DNA of 64,000 bases, from the NCBI RefSeq assembly GCF_001189965.1, contig NZ_LFLU01000003.1:186001-250000 (forward strand), in the 5' to 3' direction. This document shows, piece after piece, positions 7,702 through 16,375 of this stretch (its first letter is position 1; every line of letters starts with the position of its first letter). Both the position numbers and the translations under genes were made by a program. The stretch comes from Herbaspirillum rhizosphaerae (GTDB lineage: Bacteria; Pseudomonadota; Gammaproteobacteria; Burkholderiales; Burkholderiaceae_D). Under the pieces are notes generated by a model that was given only the letters and a program-made list of their open reading frames with translations, was not told the DNA's origin and did no database searches.

Positions 7702-9018
7702 TCACACCAGAATATTCGACACATGCTGCATGCCTGTCGTGTATTGCGGAAAAATCTGCTGCATGGCGCTGTCGGGAATGCGCATGTGTTTCTCCGCCAG
7801 CGTCGACATCACCGCGCGGAAATCGGTCGTGATCGCCAGATCGCGTCCTTCATTGAGCTCGGCTTTGTTCAATCCCGGCCACTGGCCGTAAATGGTGTGT
7901 CCGCGCACGTTGCCGCCGAGCAGCCACATCACGTTGCCGTGACCGTGGTCGGTGCCGCCGTTGCCGTTTTCGCGGAATGTGCGACCGAATTCCGACACGA
8001 CTACGATCACGGTGTCATTGAAGGCCGGGCCTAATTCCTGCGCCAGCGTCGCCAGCCCGGTTGCCAATGGACTCAAGCGACCCGCCAGCTGGCCGGCGCC
8101 GTTGCCCTGGTTGGCATGGGTGTCCCAGCCGCCGACGGCAAGAAAGCCCAGACGGATCTTCGGATCGCCGCGCATCAGTCGGCCCAGCCGCGCGGTGTCG
8201 ATGGACAAGCCGTTGGGCAAGGGGGCGCCATTGTTGGCCATGCGTTGCTCGTTGCTGCTCATTTCCGCCATCAGCTCCTTGCGTGCTGCAAGGCCGTCGC
8301 GGTAAGCCTTGCCGAGGGCGTCATTGTCGGCGTACATCGCGCCGTAGGCCTGGTTGACCTTGGGTTGGTCGATCAATGTCTGGCGGGCGGCATCGCGGCC
8401 GGTCGGCATGTTGGCAACGACTTGCCGGCCGCTGAGGATGCGTGGCGTCGACTCGCCCAAAGTCAATGCTTGCACCGGCGATTCGGAGCGCGGCAACTGG
8501 CCTTGCAGGCGATTCATCCAGCCGTCGCGCGTATTGTGCTGGCCGGGCGTGCCGGTTTCCATGTAATCCTGCGCTTCGAAGTGCGAGCGCGAACCGTCCG
8601 GCGATCCCGAGGCATGGACGAAGGCCAGCTGGCCGCTTTCCCAATAAGGCATCAGGGGGCGCAGTGACGGATGCAGGCCGAAATAGCCGGTCAGATCGAT
8701 TGCGCCGTTATTCTGTCCCGGTCGCGCCACGGCGATACCGGGGCGCGCCTGGTAGTACTCGCGATCGCCATGCGGCACAACCACGTTGAGGCCATCGACG
8801 GCGCCGCGCAGGAAAACGACCACCATGCGCGGGGTGCCGTCGCCGTTGGCGTGTGGTCGCTGCTTTGGCGTGCCGTAGGCGAGCGGGGCATTGCCGGCGG
8901 CGGATGCCGATGCCGGCTTGCCGACCGGCGCCACAGCGCAGCCCGACAGGCCGATGGGAATGACAATGGCGCTGCCGCCGGCCATGCCCATGTAACGGAT
9001 GAATTCACGACGGTTCAT
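7702..9018 (-). CDS. DUF1501 domain protein, Tat-exported, possibly lipoprotein
   Basis: A 438-residue protein of the DUF1501 family, whose fold is related to alkaline phosphatases and sulfatases; its function is not established. The N-terminus MNRREFIRYMGMAGGSAIVIP is a typical twin-arginine signal (RREFIR), followed by LSGC, which could be a lipobox. Family segments include VVFLRGAVDGLNVVVPHGD, the central WDTHANQGNG and VVSEFGRTFRENGNGGTDHG near residue 340, which holds likely metal or catalytic residues. It begins 7 bp after the DUF1800 gene and is cotranscribed with it, a pairing common in many bacteria. Confidence 0.88.
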   Translation of the reverse strand: MNRREFIRYMGMAGGSAIVIPIGLSGCAVAPVGKPASASAAGNAPLAYGTPKQRPHANGDGTPRMVVVFLRGAVDGLNVVVPHGDREYYQARPGIAVARPGQNNGAIDLTGYFGLHPSLRPLMPYWESGQLAFVHASGSPDGSRSHFEAQDYMETGTPGQHNTRDGWMNRLQGQLPRSESPVQALTLGESTPRILSGRQVVANMPTGRDAARQTLIDQPKVNQAYGAMYADNDALGKAYRDGLAARKELMAEMSSNEQRMANNGAPLPNGLSIDTARLGRLMRGDPKIRLGFLAVGGWDTHANQGNGAGQLAGRLSPLATGLATLAQELGPAFNDTVIVVVSEFGRTFRENGNGGTDHGHGNVMWLLGGNVRGHTIYGQWPGLNKAELNEGRDLAITTDFRAVMSTLAEKHMRIPDSAMQQIFPQYTTGMQHVSNILV

Positions 9019-9025
9019 GATGATC

Positions 9026-10528
9026 CTAACGTTTCATGAAGGCAGGGCTGCCCAGGATCAGGCCGACCTGCAAGTTCGTTGGCGACGCGACAATCGTCGT
9101 GACATTTTCCTGGCTCAGCGTCGGCGACAATGTTTGCATCAGCTGCACCGGGTCGACAGGGGCCGCATCCGGCGGCGGTTGCGTGCCTTCGGCACGCGCG
9201 ATCGGCGACTTGCCGTTGCTCAGACCGTTGACGAAATTGATCCGGCGCAACAGCGCATCGGGATTGAGCCAGGCTTCTTCGGAGTACTTGTAACCCTCCG
9301 GTGTCAGCCAGCCGTACAAAGGCATCCCGAATTGGTTCAAAACGCCGCTGACGGGCTTGCCGTTGACTACCGGCGTGGCGGTCGCACGCAGGGACGAGAT
9401 GACATATTGGTAAGGCGTCTTGAACTGGCTCTGATAATTCTTGCGCGCCCAGAACTGCGGGCTGTCGAACAAGACGCGCAGCACCGATTTGATATCGCCG
9501 TTGGTCGCAAGAAAGCGCTGCGACATCTTGTTGACCAGTTCCGGGTCGGCCTGGTCGGAGACGAAATATTGGACCAGCTTGGTCGAGATGAAACGCGCTG
9601 TCGCTGGATGGCGCGCCAGCATGTCGAGGGCAACTTCGCCTTCCTGCTGGCCGCCGCGCGGAATGACTCTGCCGAGGAATTGCTTGTCGCCGGTATCGTG
9701 ACGCCCCGGACGGAAAATGAACGTGCCGTCGTCGGTGTCTTCTTTCATTTCGCGCACAGCGATGGTCCAGCCGCTGAGAATGCGCGCCAGCGAAATCACG
9801 TCGGCCTGGCTATAGCCGCCATTCACGCCCAGCGTATGCAGCTCCATCAGCTCGCGTGCGTAATTCTCGTTGAGGCCCTTGAAGTGGCCTTTGGCCTGCG
9901 GCGTATTGGCGCCGCTGCTGAGCCAGTTGTCGAGGTAATACAGCATCGCAGGATGATGCGCGACGGCGCCCAGCAACTGGCGGAAATTGCCGAGCGCGTT
10001 GGGACGTATGGCGTTCTTTTCATAATCGGCATTCCAGTAGCGCACCCATTCCTTGCCTTCGAAGACATTGAAATGATTGAACCAGAATTCGGTCATGACC
10101 TCTTGCAGCTGACGCGGGCTTTCGGTCGCCATCCACAGCCGGGCAAGATGGCTGGCAGGCGTGATTTCTTTGGCGGCCCTCTGGCGCGCGGCGTTCTTTT
10201 CTTCTTGCGAAGCGTTGGGCGGAGGGAAGGACGGCGGACCGTACTGGATATACAGTTGCGGCGCGCTCAGGTTGTAGGTCGGCAAGCTGTTGAGTTTCGC
10301 CTGCAAGTCGGCAGGGAAGGGGATATGTTCCGGATCAAGCTGTTCATCGATGTAACGTTTTGCACCGATTTTTTCGACAGCGGCCACATCCCCGGGACGA
10401 GGGCCGTAGGCCAGGCGGTTGAGCACGTGCAGAGCTTGTTCCTGCGAGGTCAGTGCCTGCGCGGACGCAAGGCCGCACAACGACAATGCCAGCAATCCGG
10501 TCAAGCCATGTCTGAACGAGGTCTGCAT
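9026..10528 (-). CDS. DUF1800 domain protein, secreted
   Basis: A 500-residue protein of the DUF1800 family, function unknown. It starts with a Sec signal peptide (hydrophobic GLTGLLALSLCGLASAQA, likely cleaved after about residue 23). Family motifs are VLNRLAYGPRPGD near the N-terminus, MTEFWFNHFNVF and ENYARELMELHTLGVNGGYSQADV in the middle, and FDSPQFWARKNYQSQFKTPYQYV later. It heads a two-gene unit with the DUF1501 gene; together they look like an exported, possibly periplasmic, system. Confidence 0.88.
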   Translation of the reverse strand: MQTSFRHGLTGLLALSLCGLASAQALTSQEQALHVLNRLAYGPRPGDVAAVEKIGAKRYIDEQLDPEHIPFPADLQAKLNSLPTYNLSAPQLYIQYGPPSFPPPNASQEEKNAARQRAAKEITPASHLARLWMATESPRQLQEVMTEFWFNHFNVFEGKEWVRYWNADYEKNAIRPNALGNFRQLLGAVAHHPAMLYYLDNWLSSGANTPQAKGHFKGLNENYARELMELHTLGVNGGYSQADVISLARILSGWTIAVREMKEDTDDGTFIFRPGRHDTGDKQFLGRVIPRGGQQEGEVALDMLARHPATARFISTKLVQYFVSDQADPELVNKMSQRFLATNGDIKSVLRVLFDSPQFWARKNYQSQFKTPYQYVISSLRATATPVVNGKPVSGVLNQFGMPLYGWLTPEGYKYSEEAWLNPDALLRRINFVNGLSNGKSPIARAEGTQPPPDAAPVDPVQLMQTLSPTLSQENVTTIVASPTNLQVGLILGSPAFMKR

Positions 10529-11017
10529 GATCTCTTTGCTCGAAGGTGAAGGATAACGCTTTCAGTATGTGCATCCTTGTTTTCCGTCGCTGTAATAAAG
10601 TGTAAGGACGGAAACAAGTCTGACAAAAAGCTGTCAGCGCGAGATTGTTTCGCGGAAGCCCTTATAGTGCCTGATGCTGGGGAAGATGAGAGAGAAATCG
10701 TCCCTCGTTGTTTTGGTAAAAAAACTATCGAGATTGAAAATTTGGGCGATTATTTTTAAGCTTTTTTCATCATTAAAATTTAAATTTATTTGATTTTTAG
10801 AAGGCTGAAAATTTATTTTTATGAAAAATAAATATCGATTCCAATAGAAGATTTTTTATTCCTGAGACGGCTCTCAACTCCCGTCCTTTTTGATTGAAAA
10901 AACAAAGTAAAGATTTAAGAGGATTCTCATATACGGTTTTCCAGCCGATAGCCACAATGCTCTCCTGTAACGAGCTACCTGATGCGCTGCGACCAGCGCA
11001 ACTGAGCTGGAGCGACT
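10529..11017. other. Intergenic region with an AT-rich islet
   Basis: 489 bp between two divergent units. I see no convincing gene. Bases about 10750-10870 are strikingly AT-rich compared with the surroundings and contain a perfect inverted repeat (ATTTATTTTT 10811-10820, AAAAATAAAT 10824-10833). A second inverted repeat, TTTCCGTC/GACGGAAA, flanks an 18-nt loop near 10580-10615. Promoters for the DUF1800 and response-regulator genes must lie here. Confidence 0.6.
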
Positions 11018-12271
11018 ATGAAAACTATTGCGGATCTATCCATTTTAATCGTCGAGGACGAACCACTTCAGCGCAGCTTCATCATTGAAAAATTAAGAGA
11101 ACTGGGCGTAAACAATATTCAGGATGCTTCCGACGGCATGGAGGCCATCGCGCTGCTGAAAGAGCGCCCGGTCGATCTGATATTTTGCGATATCGGCATG
11201 CCCAACATGGATGGTTCTCAATTCATTCTCGCGCTGACTACACTGTCGCCGCGCGCCAGGGATCTGCCCATGCTGATCTGGCTGAGTGCGCATGACGGCG
11301 ATCTGCTTGAATCGCATTTGCAGATGGCGCGTTCGGCGGGTTTTCCATTTTCCGACGCGATTGCCAAGCCGCTGAGTTCGTTGGTGCTGGGCGCGACTAT
11401 CGATGCGGCGCTGGCGTTGTTGAACGCGATGACTATTGCACAGCAAACGACGTCACGGCCGGGGCGCAGTTTTACGGAAGATGGGATCAGCGATGACGAT
11501 GTCTTGCGGGCGATCTGCGACACCAGCGAATTTGAAGTGTGGTACCAGCCGCACATTTCATTGAGCACAAAAATGATCGTCGGCGCCGATGCGCTGGTGC
11601 GCTGGAGTCACCCCAAGTTCAGCGGCTTGTCGCCGAGCCAGTTCATGGATCTCATCGAGCGCCAGGGCCTGGGGCTGATGTTGTTCTATCGCACGGTCAA
11701 CCATGTACTGAAAACGCTGCAAAAACTGGAAAGACTCGGCTGCAGCATTCCTGTTTGCGTGAAGGCTTCCGCAACAACGCTGGAGACGCCTGAAATTGCC
11801 GACTACCTTTATGAACGCATTCAACGGCACGAGATCTCTCCATCGCTTCTTACGGTCGGCATTTCCGACAATGAGCCGCCGCAGGAAGCCTTGAAGCTGG
11901 CTGCCTCGCTCAATCGTTTGCGTTTGCGCGGATTGGGTTTGTCGATTGATGATTTCGGTTCGGGGATTTCAACCATGAAGCTGTTATCGCAGATGCCGTT
12001 TACCGAGATCCGCATTGACGGCCATTTCGTCCGCCAGTTCTTGCGTCAGGCCCAGTGTCGGGTCATCGTCGAGTCAATCATCAACATCGCCAGGAGCCTT
12101 AAGCTCAAGGTCACGGCCGAGGGGATTGAAAACGCGCGGCAGATGGAGGTGCTGGCCGCAATGGGGTGCATGTACGGACAAGGTGCGATTATCAAACCGA
12201 TGAAGCAGGAAGATTTTTTGAACAGCGTCGGCGCCGCACAGTTATTTAACAATGGTCTCGTAGATGCGTGA
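11018..12271 (+). CDS. Response regulator with degenerate EAL domain
   Basis: 417 residues. An N-terminal receiver domain (about 1-130; acidic pocket EDE at 13-15, phosphoacceptor D58, S90, K117) is joined to a C-terminal EAL domain (about 165-410) of the cyclic-di-GMP phosphodiesterase family. Several catalytic positions deviate: EAL reads DAL (191-193), the usual Asn reads Lys (K249), the LEITE strand reads VGISD (280-284) and the active-site Lys reads Arg (R332). DD (311-312), E369 and Q388 remain. It therefore probably binds c-di-GMP weakly or acts through protein contacts rather than by hydrolysis. The domain order matches Pseudomonas RocR. It is followed by two more two-component genes and no kinase. 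Confidence 0.88.
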   Translation: MKTIADLSILIVEDEPLQRSFIIEKLRELGVNNIQDASDGMEAIALLKERPVDLIFCDIGMPNMDGSQFILALTTLSPRARDLPMLIWLSAHDGDLLESHLQMARSAGFPFSDAIAKPLSSLVLGATIDAALALLNAMTIAQQTTSRPGRSFTEDGISDDDVLRAICDTSEFEVWYQPHISLSTKMIVGADALVRWSHPKFSGLSPSQFMDLIERQGLGLMLFYRTVNHVLKTLQKLERLGCSIPVCVKASATTLETPEIADYLYERIQRHEISPSLLTVGISDNEPPQEALKLAASLNRLRLRGLGLSIDDFGSGISTMKLLSQMPFTEIRIDGHFVRQFLRQAQCRVIVESIINIARSLKLKVTAEGIENARQMEVLAAMGCMYGQGAIIKPMKQEDFLNSVGAAQLFNNGLVDA

Positions 12272-12371
12272 ACGTGCTATTGCATTTTTACTATTTTTGA
12301 TACACTCGGCCATGATTCGTTTGGTCGTGGGCCCGAATACTATCGTGATCGCACCCAGGCGAAGCAAGCCG

Positions 12372-12397
12372 TCGCGACCAATGTTTATCGGTCGCGA
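12372..12397 (+). promoter_or_regulatory. Inverted repeat upstream of the LuxR-type regulator
   Basis: TCGCGACC (12372-12379) and GGTCGCGA (12390-12397) form a perfect 8-bp dyad around a 10-bp centre, 32 bp before the preferred start of the response regulator. It could be an operator or a leader hairpin. The role is inference. Confidence 0.45.
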
Positions 12398-12429
12398 TGC
12401 GTAATGAGCGCGCGCGAAAGGATGTCCCG

Positions 12430-13116
12430 ATGACATGGGCTGGAACAAAAGCGATTCGCATCGCATTGCTTGATGATCATGCCGTCGTTCGACACGGGCT
12501 CACGGCGCGGCTGAAGGAAGAGTCGGACTTCCAGGTGGTCGGCGCATATGCGACCAGTAGAGACATGATGGCGGCGTTGCGCGCTTCTCCTGCAGACATC
12601 CTGTTGATCGACTATTCGCTGAGCATCAACGACATCGATGGATTGAATCTGATCCGGGCGCTGAAGGTGCGTTTTCCTGGCAGCCGCATTCTTGTCTCGT
12701 CTTCTCACTACAACCCCGCTACGGTCGCCCTCGCCATGAGAGCCGGCGCACGCGGCTTCGTCGGCAAGGAACAGGAATTGTCCGAGCTGATTGCTGCGGT
12801 GCGTTCCATCTCGCTCGGCAAGGTGCATCTCAACCCGCTGATGGCGGCAGAAATCTCGTCCATGCTGTCCAATAGCTCGCAGGAAGGCGATCCGTCGGGC
12901 GCAGGCGACTCCCTGACCGACAACACTGAATTGTCGCCGCGCGAGAGAGAAGTATTGCGCTGTTGTCTGGAAGGGATGAGCGTGACGCAGATTGCCGAAA
13001 AATTTGCGCGCAGCGTCAAGACCATCAGTGGTCAGAAGCAGGCTGCGTTTCGCAAGCTTGGCGTGCGCAACGATAACGAGCTGTTCAAGATTCAGCACCA
13101 ACTCCAGGACTTATAG
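12430..13116 (+). CDS. Response regulator, NarL/FixJ (LuxR-type HTH) family
   Basis: 228 residues. The receiver domain carries the acidic pair D15-D16, phosphoacceptor D61 (ILLIDYSLS) and conserved K in GFVGKEQEL. The C-terminal LuxR-type helix-turn-helix is clear: LSPREREVLRCCLEGMSVTQIAEKF with VKTISGQKQAAFRKLGV. It resembles BvgA, EvgA and RcsB-type regulators. Start ATG 12430 is preferred because GAAAGGA (12416-12422) sits 7 nt upstream; an in-frame ATG at 12397 begins inside the inverted repeat. No sensor kinase is adjacent; the next gene is a receiver-HPt protein. Confidence 0.92.
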   Translation: MTWAGTKAIRIALLDDHAVVRHGLTARLKEESDFQVVGAYATSRDMMAALRASPADILLIDYSLSINDIDGLNLIRALKVRFPGSRILVSSSHYNPATVALAMRAGARGFVGKEQELSELIAAVRSISLGKVHLNPLMAAEISSMLSNSSQEGDPSGAGDSLTDNTELSPREREVLRCCLEGMSVTQIAEKFARSVKTISGQKQAAFRKLGVRNDNELFKIQHQLQDL

Positions 13117-13124
13117 GGCACATC

Positions 13125-13832
13125 ATGACGACTACTCAGCTTGCAGCAGAACCATTGGTTCTCGTCGTCGACGATTCGGCCACCAGCCGCGTCGTCGTTG
13201 AAAGACAATTGAAGAAACTCGGCTGCAATGTGAGCACTGCACAAGACGGCGCATCCGGCCTGGCAGCCATGGCAAAGACGGAATTCGATCTGGTCCTGCT
13301 CGATTGCCAGATGCCGGACATGAGCGGTTATGAAGTCGCCATGCAGGTACGCCGGCGCGAGCGTGCGGACGAGAGCGCGCATACCCCTATCATTGCCATC
13401 TCGGCGGAAACCGACGCTGCGCATATGCAGAAATGTCTCGACAGCGGCATGGATGGCGTGCTGGGGAAACCTCTGCCGGTCGATGAGCTGAAGAAGATTT
13501 TGTCGCTCTGGTGCGACGTCGATGCCGACGCCGGTATTGCAGCATCGCCGGCGACCAGCGTCGACGAGATGCAAGGCGTCGATTTGCAGGCCTTGTTCCG
13601 CACGACCTCGCTGGAAGATTTCAGCGCCATGCGAGACTTGCTGGCGCAAGCCGACTTGCCGGGCGTCGGACGCATGGCGCATCGCATGAAGGGTGCTGCA
13701 TTGACCATGGGTGCGGCGCAGATCGTCGGCACGCTTGAGCGCATCGAGGCAATTGCTATCCGCAAAACAGCACCTGCGTCCGGCCTGAATGCCGAAGTCG
13801 AGACCCTGAAGCAGCAATTGCAGGCGATTTGA
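13125..13832 (+). CDS. Receiver-HPt phosphotransfer protein
   Basis: 235 residues. A receiver domain (about 11-128, acidic pair D16-D17, phosphoacceptor D60 in VLLDCQMPDMSGYE, K115) is followed by a histidine phosphotransfer domain with the HPt motif AHRMKGAA, where H186 is the likely phosphorylated residue. This is the C-terminal half of an unorthodox BvgS/EvgS-type hybrid kinase without the sensor and kinase parts. It begins 8 bp after the LuxR-type regulator, so the two are cotranscribed, and it probably relays phosphate from a distant kinase to that regulator. Confidence 0.88.
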   Translation: MTTTQLAAEPLVLVVDDSATSRVVVERQLKKLGCNVSTAQDGASGLAAMAKTEFDLVLLDCQMPDMSGYEVAMQVRRRERADESAHTPIIAISAETDAAHMQKCLDSGMDGVLGKPLPVDELKKILSLWCDVDADAGIAASPATSVDEMQGVDLQALFRTTSLEDFSAMRDLLAQADLPGVGRMAHRMKGAALTMGAAQIVGTLERIEAIAIRKTAPASGLNAEVETLKQQLQAI

Positions 13833-13845
13833 AAGTAGGTAGACG

Positions 13846-13870
13846 CGTTGCGCGGCCTGCACGCGCAACG
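13846..13870. repeat. Hairpin after the REC-HPt gene
   Basis: CGTTGCGCG (13846-13854) and CGCGCAACG (13862-13870) form a perfect 9-bp stem with a 7-nt loop, 13 bp after the stop. There is no T-tract, so if it ends the transcript it does so as a weak or factor-assisted terminator. Confidence 0.45.
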
Positions 13871-14007
13871 ATGAGATGAAGCGCCTTCGGCAAATTCAAT
13901 GGGCGCTTACCGCAGCCGGCTGATTCGCTTTGCTACTTGGGGATCTTCAATTCACCGCCTTTCTCCCGCGGCAAACGCCTGAAAGGCGGATGCCGTCAGT
14001 CGCTTTT

Positions 14008-14472
14008 TCAGGCGCCTGCCCATGGCAATCCAGCTTTGCACCAACCTTCAATGGTCTTGCGATGGCCGGCGCTGTCCTTGTTGCCTTCAAATCCCTCGAG
14101 AATGTCGTAGCACTGCGTGTAACCGTTTTCGGTGGCGAGCTTGGCGGCATGGCGCGAGCGCACGCCGGAGCGGCACAGAAAGAGCAGTACGGCGTCCTTG
14201 CCGGCGACGGCGGCGAGTTGTTCGAGAAACTGCGGATTCGGCGTTCCCTCGGGATACAGATTCCATTGCACGGCCAGATGCTGCTCCGCCGGCAGCGTCA
14301 CTTGGCCGATCCAGTCGCGTTCGGCCTTGGTGCGCACATCGACCAGCTTGACGGCGGCATTGCCTTGCAGTAATGCATACGCTTCTTGCGGCGTGACTGC
14401 ACCGGCGTAGGGAAATTGGCCGGATTGGGCGCGTTGTCTGGCGGAAGAAAGAATGTCGTTGCTGGAGGTCAT
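14008..14472 (-). CDS. Rhodanese-like domain protein
   Basis: A 154-residue single rhodanese domain. The CH2A-like segment VKLVDVRTKAERDWIG leads to the active-site loop LFLCRSGVRSRHAA with catalytic C100, expected to carry a persulfide in sulfur transfer. It ends WCKAGLPW, a tail common to short proteobacterial rhodaneses. No signal peptide is present, so it is cytoplasmic. It is divergent from glnA across a 370-bp promoter region and has no obvious operon partner. Confidence 0.9.
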   Translation of the reverse strand: MTSSNDILSSARQRAQSGQFPYAGAVTPQEAYALLQGNAAVKLVDVRTKAERDWIGQVTLPAEQHLAVQWNLYPEGTPNPQFLEQLAAVAGKDAVLLFLCRSGVRSRHAAKLATENGYTQCYDILEGFEGNKDSAGHRKTIEGWCKAGLPWAGA

Positions 14473-14843
14473 GTTGCTTCCTGTTAATGATTGATAAAGA
14501 ATTAAAAAAACTGCAGATTCAGATTGACGATGAAATAAAAAGCACCAAAAAAGTGCGATACATTAATATTGTTATTTATTGGTGCATTTATTTGTATTTG
14601 CACCATAATGGATCTCCTGAAAGGCGTCCATGCACTGCTCGGAAACGCCTGCCAGCCAATAACTCCCTAAAATATGCCATACGCATCAACACAAGGCAGT
14701 TGATGGCATGGAATCTGCTATCATTCCCGCCTGAGTTCTGGCGCACTATCTGTTGTATTTGCTGCACACATCAAGTCGCACGTAGTCGGCTCATCACCCA
14801 AATTGTACAAATTTATACTACTTCCTCGTTTTAGGAGATTCGC
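14473..14843 (+). promoter_or_regulatory. glnA regulatory region: NtrC site and sigma54 promoter
   Basis: AGCACC-N5-AGTGCG at 14541-14557 matches the NtrC consensus TGCACY-N5-RGTGCA at 10 of 12 positions. Two further half-sites, GGTGCA (14581-14586) and TGCACC (14599-14604), flank a short spacer. A -24/-12 element, TGGCATGGAATCTGCT at 14704-14719, has GG at 14705-14706 and GC at 14717-14718 with the required 12-bp offset; only two positions deviate from TGGCACR-N4-TTGCW. Transcription from it would begin near 14730. This fits nitrogen-regulated glnA transcription by the NtrB/NtrC pair encoded downstream. Confidence 0.78.
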
Positions 14844-16259
14844 ATGGCAAGGACGGCCGCAGAGGTTTTGAAGTTGGTGAAAGACAATGAAGTCAAGTTT
14901 GTTGATTTCCGTTTTGCCGACACCCGGGGTAAAGAGCAGCACGTAACGGTTCCTGTTTCCCATTTCGACATCGACAAGTTTGAATCGGGCCACGCATTCG
15001 ACGGTTCGTCGATCGCCGGCTGGAAGGGTATCGAAGCTTCGGACATGTTGCTGATCCCTGATCCGAATACTGCCAACATCGACCCGTTCATGGAAGAAAC
15101 CACATTGTTCATGCAATGTGACGTGATCGAGCCATCCGACGGCAAGGGTTACGACCGTGACCCACGTTCCATCGCCAAGCGCGCTGAAGCGTACCTGAAG
15201 TCCTCGGGCCTGGGCGACACAGCCTACTTCGGTCCTGAGCCAGAATTCTTCATTTTCGACGGCGTGCGCTGGGGCGCGGACATGTCCGGTTCCTTCGTCA
15301 AGATCGACTCCGAAGAAGCATCGTGGAGCTCCGGCGCCAAGCTCGAAGGCGGCAACACCGGCCACCGTCCGGTCGTCAAGGGCGGCTACTTCCCAGTGCC
15401 ACCGGTCGACAGCTTCCAGGACATGCGTTCGGAAATGTCCCTGATCCTCGAATCCCTGGGCATCCCGGTTGAAGTGCACCACCACGAAGTGGCCGGCGCA
15501 GGTCAAAACGAACTGGGCACCAAGTTCTCGACGCTGGTTGAGCGCGCTGACTGGACGCAAACACTGAAGTACGTGATCTGGAACGTTGCCCACACCTACG
15601 GCAAGACAGCGACCTTCATGCCTAAGCCGCTGGTCGGCGACAACGGCTCCGGCATGCACGTTCACCAATCGGTCTGGAAAGACGGCAAGAACCTGTTCGC
15701 AGGCGACGGCTATGCTGGCCTGTCCGAATTCGCGCTGTTCTACATCGGCGGTATCATCAAGCACGCCAAGGCGCTGAACGCGATCACCAACCCAGGCACC
15801 AACTCGTACAAGCGTCTGGTTCCAGGCTTCGAAGCACCGGTCAAGCTGGCTTACTCGGCACGCAACCGTTCCGCATCGATCCGTATTCCACACGTTGCGA
15901 ATCCTAAGGGCCGTCGTATCGAAACACGTTTCCCGGATCCACTGGCGAACCCATACCTGTGCTTCTCGGCTCTGCTGATGGCAGGTCTGGACGGCGTGCA
16001 AAACAAGATCCATCCAGGCGAAGCCGCTTCGAAGGATCTGTACCACCTGCCGCCGGAAGAAGACAAGCTGATCCCGACAGTGTGCGCATCGCTGGAAGAA
16101 GCGCTGGACGCACTGAACAAGGATCGCGAGTTCCTGACACGCGGCGGCGTCTTCACCGACAGCATGATCGATGCCTATCTGGACCTGAAGGGCCAGGAAG
16201 TGCAACGCTATCGCATGACGACACACCCAATCGAATTCGACATGTACTACTCGCTGTAA
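14844..16259 (+). CDS. glnA: Glutamine synthetase type I
   Basis: A 471-residue GlnA that condenses ammonia and glutamate with ATP, the main ammonium assimilation step. Family signatures are visible in order: [12 protein letters not shown] near residue 52-63, the metal and glutamate site [25 protein letters not shown], the ATP-binding [16 protein letters not shown] and the C-terminal NRSASIRIP. The adenylylation tyrosine lies in KDLYHLPPE near residue 398, indicating GlnE-type control. ATG 14844 follows TTTTAGGAG (14830-14838). A strong terminator follows, so it is mainly monocistronic. Confidence 0.98.
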   Translation: MARTAAEVLKLVKDNEVKFVDFRFADTRGKEQHVTVPVSHFDIDKFESGHAFDGSSIAGWKGIEASDMLLIPDPNTANIDPFMEETTLFMQCDVIEPSDGKGYDRDPRSIAKRAEAYLKSSGLGDTAYFGPEPEFFIFDGVRWGADMSGSFVKIDSEEASWSSGAKLEGGNTGHRPVVKGGYFPVPPVDSFQDMRSEMSLILESLGIPVEVHHHEVAGAGQNELGTKFSTLVERADWTQTLKYVIWNVAHTYGKTATFMPKPLVGDNGSGMHVHQSVWKDGKNLFAGDGYAGLSEFALFYIGGIIKHAKALNAITNPGTNSYKRLVPGFEAPVKLAYSARNRSASIRIPHVANPKGRRIETRFPDPLANPYLCFSALLMAGLDGVQNKIHPGEAASKDLYHLPPEEDKLIPTVCASLEEALDALNKDREFLTRGGVFTDSMIDAYLDLKGQEVQRYRMTTHPIEFDMYYSL

Positions 16260-16277
16260 TCGTCGATTTTGTATTGA

Positions 16278-16307
16278 TAAAAAAGGGAAGCTTGCTTCCC
16301 TTTTTTT
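16278..16307 (+). terminator. Rho-independent terminator after glnA
   Basis: AAAAGGGAAG (16281-16290), a CTTG loop and CTTCCCTTTT (16295-16304) followed by further T residues, 20 bp after the glnA stop. Confidence 0.9.
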
Positions 16308-16375
16308 ATGGCTTATCGAGACCTTGCGTGTGTTGTCATACACTGATCGCCATTTCGATAAGTGGATACCGGCAA

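Noticed and set aside
10577-10759. 60-codon frame in the intergenic region before the REC-EAL gene
   Set aside because: No ribosome binding site, no recognisable sequence and it runs into the AT-rich islet.
14487-14834. 115-codon frame in front of glnA
   Set aside because: It covers the NtrC site and sigma54 promoter and lacks coding character (MIDKELKKLQIQID followed by low-complexity sequence).
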